Assembly: GCA_946800325.1 (NCBI GenBank)
Contig: OX326959.1
Span: 5,910,501 to 5,974,500 of the forward strand
Source of the DNA: Luzula sylvatica
Taxonomy: Eukaryota; Streptophyta; Magnoliopsida; Poales; Juncaceae
Length of the DNA stretch: 64,000 nt
Direction: 5' to 3'
The notes beneath the pieces are model-generated. The model had not been told where the DNA came from and searched no databases. It worked only from the letters and a program-made list of their open reading frames with translations. Of the stretch, positions 57,006 to 64,000 are shown one piece after another. The position numbers were made by a program, and so were the translations under genes. How positions within the stretch are numbered: position 1 is the first letter of the stretch; the number at the start of each line of letters is the position of its first letter.

Positions 57006-57828
57006 TAATTTTTGAAGTTAATTCTCAAAACCATCAAAAGTTGAAAAATACTTATGAATGAAAAAAATACACAAATTTCAAGTTTTCCAAAAAACTACCA
57101 TAATTGAACGCTACCGATTTTTTTTAATGTTCTGAAGACATGCGAAATACACAATTATAATTTTGTTTTGCCTCAACGGAAAAATTGCATCCAAACATAA
57201 TCAAAATATTCGATTTTCAAGTTTTATCTCAAAAATATCGAAATGGAAAATTATCATATGCAAAATTCTTCATTTCATAGAATTTTCTCAAAAATATCAA
57301 AATTGATGGCTAATACATGTAAAATATCAAACTTTATGCATTAAACTCAAATACAAACAAAATACAAAAAAAGAAGTTTTATAACTTTTTCTTAAAACAT
57401 TGAAATTGAAAAGGATGACACATTCAAAAACTCAAATTTTATATTTCACATTTTTTTTCTCAAAAGTCTCGTATCTTAATGCTAACATATCTAAATCACT
57501 TAATTATTTTAGTTTTGAAAGCTAATACGTACGCAGTTTCTAATTTTGAAGTTTTTCTCAAAATATCGTAATAGAAGACTAATATGTGCAAAATATTTTA
57601 TTTTCGAAATGTTTGAAAAAAACGATACAAGTAAAGGCTAGGACATGGAGAATAATTGATTCTAATTTTTATTTTTGCAAAATGACAAAATAGAAATTTT
57701 ATATATACTAAATACCCACTTTTCAAAATATCGAAGGTTAATACACGAAAAATACACAATTTTCATGTTTTTTTTTTTATCTCAAAATACCGTAATTAAA
57801 AATTAACATGTACAAAATACTATGAAAG
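57006..57828. repeat. Decayed minisatellite at the duplication junction
   Basis: Degenerate units of roughly 70-100 bp share words like 'tttttctcaaaa', 'tatcgaaattg' and 'ggctaatacatg'. The tract stops where unit 2 begins. Confidence 0.55.
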
Positions 57829-58034
57829 ATTACATAATTTTGATATTTTATTTGTAAATTTAATCAAATTATTTCAGAAAATTAATAACACAACAAATAT
57901 TAAAAATGATGATATTAAAATGAAAGATTAAATATCCCTAAATTCAAGATTTTGTTTATTTTTAACATACTAATTGTATTTATACCTCTGTTAACGTCAT
58001 AAATCCATTTTACCCACTTTCGTCAGTCTTTTAG

Positions 58035-59901
58035 AGGCTGTTTGGCGTGCAGGAATTTAACGAGGAAAATAATTTTATAATCCGGCAAAACGTAAATTCT
58101 CTGTTTGGTACGTATCAAACTAGGAATTAATATTTGTTGGAATATTTTTTTCCCTTCTATACCGGCAAAAATTGGCTCCGTAAAAAGTTGGAGCTGCAAG
58201 ATCCGGTAAAACTTAAAAAGTTGGGTAATCTCATCTCGTCTCTTTCAACGCTCTAATCTCATCCCTCTCTCGCCTAAGTTTTTTTTCTTTCTCGTGAAGC
58301 TTCTCTCTGCTCGCCAGGTTCTCCCCTCAGGACCTCATCTTCTCTCTCTAATGGTCGCTTTGCCTCCCCTTCCCGTCGCCACTCTCTCTTTTTTCTCTTC
58401 TTTCACTATATTTGTCTCAGGTGGTCTCTCTCTTAACATAGTTGGGTTATTTCTGATTTTTTCTTTCTTTCTGAAAAGGCTTACTTGAGCGAGATTAGTT
58501 CACCTTTCTTTCTTCTCTGGTCTTGGATTACGGAAAAAAGAACTTGTGTGAATTATAAACAATTAATACTTATATTCCTAACAATTAGAAGAGGATTCGT
58601 TCAATACCAGTTCAGTTTGAATCAGTGAAAATACTGGCACTTTTCTTTTATGCTTCCATTCATAGTTGTGATTTATAACATACTCAGTTTTCAAGAAGCA
58701 TGGGCACATATGATACATTATGAGTTCTCAACTATAGTTTTAAGGATTAATTGAGAACCAGAACTCAATAATTAAACAAATTGATTTTTGTTTTTCAAAA
58801 TTGAAACTAAGTTGAGATTTTAGATGAGTTAAATTTAGCTATATAATAAGATTTCTCTTGTACATGGGTTGAAGTAATTGTGGAGACTGTGAAGTAATTC
58901 GAAGTCATAACTCGAAGAGCAAAAACTCGGGAAAGGAAAAAGCGGGAAGGGAAAAAGGAAAATCGAAAAATCGCAAGGCTGGTGCCGAATCTGGGGCGAG
59001 TCTGGGAGGAGTCTGGGGCGAGCTGGGGCGAGGCCGAGAGTGACGGCCGAGTCTGGGGCAAGTCTGGGGGCGAGTCCGAGAGCGACGGGCCGCGACAGCG
59101 ACGGCTTCGATGACAATCCGTGCTCGCGTGGCAAACCAAGGGCAGAGGGAGGTTGCGTTCGTCTAAGGATGGCCGAAAGCATCATCTCTCGGCATGTATC
59201 TTACTTTTGCAATTATATATTACTTTTGCGAAACTACTTTTTTACATTTATCATGTAAAATCGCACCAATGTATTAAACCTTGCTTTAATATATTAAAAG
59301 AGGCTTCGCCTCTTTAGTTTTTCAAAAAAAAAACTTGGCGAATGGAATGTCTGCTAATATTGGATATACATTATCAATATTAGTTATGTGAGTGTGCAAA
59401 CAATATGAATTATTATTAATTATGCAAGTATTACACTGAAATTTTTGTTGGTAAGTTTTTGTTTGAAATTACACACGTGAATTGTGTTATTTGATTGAAT
59501 ATATGATCAGTAGGTTCTTTTACAAATTAATTTGATTGAAATTGTGTAATTTTTCTATTCTGTTTTATTAGTTGTTAGTGTTAATGATTATGTTTCCATA
59601 TAAGATTTTTATATTTTTTAGATTAAAGAGAATATTTGATTTCTGTAAATTTTTAGTTTTTAGTAGTGATAATCAAATAATAATACTTTGTAATTTTGCT
59701 AATTTAAACAAAAAAAATCATTTCAATATTCACAATTAACATAATTCCAGAATTTTTTAAACAACCAAACAAAAAATTATATTTTCCAGCATTTTATAAT
59801 TTGGACATCCAAACAAACCGTGAAATTACCAATTCCAGAACTTTTTACTTCTCCACTTTATAATCCAATTCCACTCTACTAATTCCGCTTGCCAAACGGC
59901 C
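58035..59901. mobile_element. Harbinger-like non-autonomous element, unit 2
   Basis: Second copy of the element at 43919-45785, including the flanking TAG triplets. It was carried along by the segmental duplication and is not a new insertion. Confidence 0.65.
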
Positions 59902-60252
59902 TAGGCGAAAATCTCTTTACTCGGAGTTGGAGAAATATCATGCATTGATTCTACTGGTAATTTATTTGAATTGACCTCTCCAGTTTGTCAAAACTCGAGA
60001 GAATAAAATAGCATGAGAATATGTACTGCACTTCACGTCCACGTAAATCTGGAAGAAACCAGTATTGTTCGACAGCTCAGCTTTTGTAAGAATACGTAAA
60101 AAACTTTAGTACTTAAAGTATCATACGGACAAAGCGAGAGATTTTGGAAAAAGAGAGTGGTTACGTCCCTTTGCTATTCGCTCTCTCTTTCCAATCCTTG
60201 CTCAGCTCCATTGGAGATTTGAGGTTTGAGTCTTCAGAATTGAGAAAGAGAG

Positions 60253-62669
60253 ATGGAGAACGGAGATAATCACAATGGATCATTGGCTAAGCCAGAGAAG
60301 GTTATCATCGACACCGATCCTGGAATTGGTAAGTATTTTTGTTGTTCTCTCTCTCTGATTTGACGAACTTTTTATTTGAGTTGTTAAGTCTTTCAAAATT
60401 GACAGTTCTGGTTAATTAGATTCGTAATTTTGATAATTAGATAAGTTTGTATTTAGCTTGTAATTTAGTTACTCACCTTGAATTGTACAAAAGAATTGGC
60501 ATTCTATTGTACCGGTAAAGATTTTCAAGTTACTGATACTGAGTCCTTCTAGTTCCCTTTTCATCATCCACTCTGGAATTAAATCCATGATAAAATTGAA
60601 TTTACAGAAATTCATTTGTGTAAATTTCACTTTCAGAGGTTAATAATGTTGATTGGTTGGTTGACCCAATTGTTATTTTTTGAAATTCGAACAAAGACCC
60701 CTAATCCTCGGTCAGATAAACAATGATTTATGTCAATGCACTTCAGAGGTGGATAATGTTGATTGGTTGGTTGACCCAATTATTATTTTTTGAAATTCGA
60801 ACAAAGACCCCTAATCTAAACAATGATTTATGTCAATGTACTGCATTGGCAGTCTAAATTCAGTTAATTTTTGAATTATCTGCACAAAACTAAATAAAAA
60901 TATACGATCCATAAATTTCACTGAAAAGTTCAAGTAATTACTAGTTAATTTATCTGTAATTTAGTTTTGTTTGAAATTTTTGAATATAGATGATAGCATG
61001 GCAATACTCATGGCATTTCAAGCCAAACAAATCGATGTAATTGGCCTCACTACTATATTCGGTAATGTTACTGTTAAAAGCGCAACTCGCAATGCCCTTT
61101 TACTGGTACTTATTATACCAAATATTTCATCTTTTTAACTTAATGACTTTGTTTAATACCTAATTAATAGTTAATTAGTCATGATGATAATATATATTTT
61201 GAAAAGGATAGTGTGAGGTGGCAGGATCTGGCATCCCCGTTGCTGAAGGCAGCGCTGAACCTCTTAAGGTACTCTCTTTTTTTGCAAAATAGCCCCTGAA
61301 ATTTCGATAATTTAAAAAAAGTCCCTCCATTCTAAACAATTCAAAATGTACTGGACTAATATTATAATTAATTATCCTGATAATAGAGATTTTTTTGCAA
61401 TTTCAGTAATGCATTTATTTTTAATGCTATTTAGACAAAATGGAGGGTTTTTTTTGTTGCAAATTTCCTAATTTCGATTATTTTTATTTTATTTAATTAT
61501 TTTGTATTTATTTTTGCAAAATAGGGAGGAGAGCCGAGAATAGCTGATTTTGTACACGGATCTGACGGGCTCGGAAATATTAACATGCCACCCCCTAAAA
61601 ATACCAAATTTGAAAAAAGTGCAAGCGAATTTTTAGTGGATAAGGTTTCTGAATTCCCCAACGAGGTTTCGATCCTCGCTTTGGGCCCTCTCACTAATCT
61701 CGCATTGGTATAAAAAATCTCAAATTAAATTATCCATAATAGAGGGGCTTTTCTGCAATTTGGAACAATGCAGGGACTCTTTTGCAAATTTGAATATAAT
61801 TTGTTTTTAATTATTAGGCTATAAAGAGGGATTCGAATTTTGCAAACAACGTGAAGAGAATTGTGATATTAGGCGGTGCATTTTTCTGTGCTGGCAATGT
61901 CAATCCCGCTTCCGAAGCCAATGTAATTAAATTTTTGGTAATAATAATTTAATTTTGAATAATTAAATTAAAATAATTATTGGTAGATATTTGGTGATCC
62001 TGATGCGGCAGATATAGTGTTCACATGCGGTGCCGATATTGTGGTTGTTGGTATTAATATCACCACTCAAGTTACTTTCACAGGTACTTATAATATTTTA
62101 TTAATTAATAATAATAACATTGTTATTATTAGTATTATTAATTTTAATCGTGTAATATTAATTATATACAGACGAGGATTTCTTGGAATTGAGAAACTCC
62201 AAGGGTAAATATGCAAAATTAATTTGCGACATGTGCGAGTTCTATAAAGACTGGCATATTAAATCAGATGGTTTTCATGGTAAATAAAATAACTAAATAT
62301 TCGACATTATAAAACTAAATTAAATTATTAATTAATTTATGATTTTGTAGGGATATTTTTGCACGATCCAGTGAGTTTTGCAGCATTAGTGAGGCCCGAT
62401 TTATTCACATACAAAAAAGGAGTTGTTAGAGTCGAGACTCAAGGCATCTGCGTGGGCCACACTTTAATGGATCATGGCTTGAAAATGTACTACTTTCTAC
62501 TTTTTACTTAATAATTATACAAATATTTAAGTAAATTATTGGTATTTTTTGTGGGTGTAGGTGGAACAGTACGAATCCGTGGTGTGGATACGAGCCGATT
62601 TCGGTTGCGTGGACTGTTGACGTGGCGGGAGTTCTTGCTTTTCTCAAAGATCTCCTTTTGAAACCATGA
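60253..62669 (+). CDS. URH1: Uridine nucleosidase, URH1-like (unit 2)
   Basis: Exons 60253-60328, 60990-61105, 61212-61268, 61525-61707, 61818-61922, 61987-62083, 62172-62279, 62351-62486, 62561-62669. The predicted 328-residue protein is identical to the copy at 46137, with the DTDPGIDDS signature. If the duplication is real, the plant has two identical genes with identical promoters back to 57829. Confidence 0.9.
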
Positions 62670-63090
62670 TTGATATTTGTAATGCTTTTTTTCTTCTTAA
62701 TTTCAAATTTCAATTCAAAACCTTGTTGATTCAATGTAACATTCCAATTCAGGGACAAATTGTACTTATTATATGAATAATTGCAATAATATTCGGTATT
62801 TATTAGGAGTTTGCATTGGGGATTCACTGATTCTAGAAAGAATGAATTGAATTGAATTCTGAATTCAATCCAGAATAGAAGGATAAGAGGATATACGAAG
62901 TGTATCTTTATTTGACTGGAACTATTCAGAATTAATTTATATCTATTATTTATACTCCTCGGTGCGGCGATCCGTATAATGGGTCATATTCTCAACAAAC
63001 CATATCATATGATATCACTCTTAGCATTACAATAACTCCTTTATCTTTGTGATAGAAAAGAAAAGTTTAGATTCTTCCTTACTTCAATAG

Positions 63091-63093
<3 letters not shown>

Positions 63094-63163
<70 letters not shown>
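63094..63163 (+). repeat. (TC)35 microsatellite, unit 2
   Basis: Same length as the tract at 48978-49047, again touching the start codon of the GDSL gene. Confidence 0.9.
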
Positions 63164-63165
<2 letters not shown>

Positions 63166-63556
63166 GGAGAAAACCAAGCATTCAGGTCTTCTTTTCCATA
63201 CCATAATCCTTGCTTCAATTCTTGTAGGCAAGTACCAAAATACCGAAATTTTCAATATGTGTATATATATTATACATGCTAACATGCACATAAATAAATG
63301 CATGCAGTTTCCAAAGGGATGAATGTGAGTGGAAATGGAAAATATTGCTCTCAAAATAAGAGTGCTTCGTCGTCGTCATCATCATACAGCAAATTATTCG
63401 TGTTTGGAGATTCATACGCGGATACGGGGAATATCGGTAATCTAGGCAGAGAATTGACTCATGCATGGTACGATCCGTATGGAATCTCTTCTCCTGGAAA
63501 ACCAACCGGTCGATTCTCTGACGGGCGGGTCCTCACCGATTTTGTCGGTACTCTTC

Positions 63557-63623
<67 letters not shown>

Positions 63624-64000
63624 AGAATTTGATCCCATATATGTATGCATGCACATTGCAGATAAATTTGGTGCAAGTAAAGTATTTTTCACTTTTCCAT
63701 GAAATAACAGTATTTATTTAAAATAAGAGCACATATATAAACTTAGTAGAATTAAGCGACGTATATCTGAAAGTCAAATTGCATTGTTTTCTTCTCATTC
63801 GCATTGAGTTGGATGCAACCGAATTAAGTATTATTCTAACTACTAACTATATCATTAAATGAATGGTACATATATATATATTCCCAAACACAAAAAATAA
63901 GGAAAAGACAAATATATATTTTCAAGTATATTTAATTAATTAATAATGATATTGAGATTTGCAGCTTTACTAATTAGATCCTAGTTTTTAATACTGACAA
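63164..64000 (+). CDS. GDSL esterase/lipase (unit 2), 5' part
   Basis: Exons 1-3 are present (63164-63227, 63308-63547, 63662-63676), with the GC-type donor and the 15-nt micro-exon as in unit 1. The window ends in intron 3; exon 4 would be expected near 64437. Block I with GDSY is included. Whether the rest is intact cannot be seen. Confidence 0.8.

Larger units (their letters stand above)
43713..57828 (+). repeat. Unit 1 of a 14,116-bp tandem duplication
   Basis: Every landmark from 43713 to 49884 recurs at exactly +14,116 (57829-64000), with no indel, in the same orientation. Unit 2 starts immediately after unit 1, so this is a head-to-tail duplication. Unit 1 contains a Harbinger-like element, a uridine nucleosidase gene, a GDSL gene, HIRA and a decayed minisatellite. 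Confidence 0.92.
57829..64000 (+). repeat. Unit 2 of the 14,116-bp tandem duplication (partial)
   Basis: It matches 43713-49884 without any indel. The base before the start differs between copies (G at 57828, A at 43712). Unit 2 runs past the window end. Confidence 0.92.

Noticed and set aside
43713..57828. 14.1-kb repeat as a large transposon
   Set aside because: It has no terminal repeats or target duplications and the two units abut directly.
63079..63354. Second Arg-Glu repeat frame
   Set aside because: Same microsatellite in duplication unit 2.
1..64000. tRNA, rRNA or known ncRNA genes
   Set aside because: No tRNA A/B-box pair with a cloverleaf and no rRNA sequence was noticed on reading; a covariance search was not possible.

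Overview
The window is nuclear DNA of a flowering plant, most likely a eudicot. The genes are split by many short AT-rich introns with GT..AG borders, encode plant-specific families (MRH1/MDIS-type pseudokinases, BIC-like, GALT29A-like, URH1-like, HIRA), and are separated by AT-rich intergenic DNA full of class II transposons. There are no operons, ribosome binding sites, CRISPR arrays or rRNA genes.

Layout. 1-2.3 kb: right-hand part of a PIF/Harbinger-like element with a Myb/SANT-like gene, then the end of a hAT-type element. 2.6-28.7 kb: a cluster of four intact nine-exon genes for membrane-anchored inactive receptor-like kinases (copy A +, B -, C -, E +) and two broken fragments. C and E lie head to head in a ~7.2-kb inverted repeat. 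Between A and B is a nested transposon landscape: a hAT element, a MULE-type MITE, a solo LTR with perfect 5-bp target duplications and seven palindromic boxes, and two related Helitrons. A LINE remnant lies between B and the first fragment. 29.3-29.7 kb: a small BIC-like gene. 30-31.3 kb: a Stowaway-like MITE and a MULE-type element. 32.3-34.2 kb: an R3H-SUZ gene (-). 35.4-38.2 kb: a possible frameshifted membrane-protein gene, a hAT element and MITEs. 38.6-39.8 kb: a GALT29A-like glycosyltransferase gene (-). 40.3-43 kb: a hAT element and a 175-bp triplicate repeat. 43.7-64 kb: a head-to-tail tandem duplication with a 14,116-bp period. Unit 1 holds a Harbinger-like element, a uridine nucleosidase gene, a GDSL esterase/lipase gene and the histone chaperone gene HIRA (-). 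Unit 2 begins at 57829 and is cut by the window end inside its GDSL gene.

The single-copy genes have unrelated housekeeping or developmental roles (cell-wall arabinogalactan synthesis, nucleoside salvage, chromatin assembly, RNA binding, blue-light signalling). The recently expanded pseudokinase cluster is the lineage-specific part: copies C and E have nearly the same kinase-like half but clearly different extracellular halves. The 14.1-kb duplication shows no indel, even across microsatellites, so it is either extremely young or an assembly artefact. All exon coordinates were derived by hand from reading frame, splice consensus and family similarity; no searches were run.
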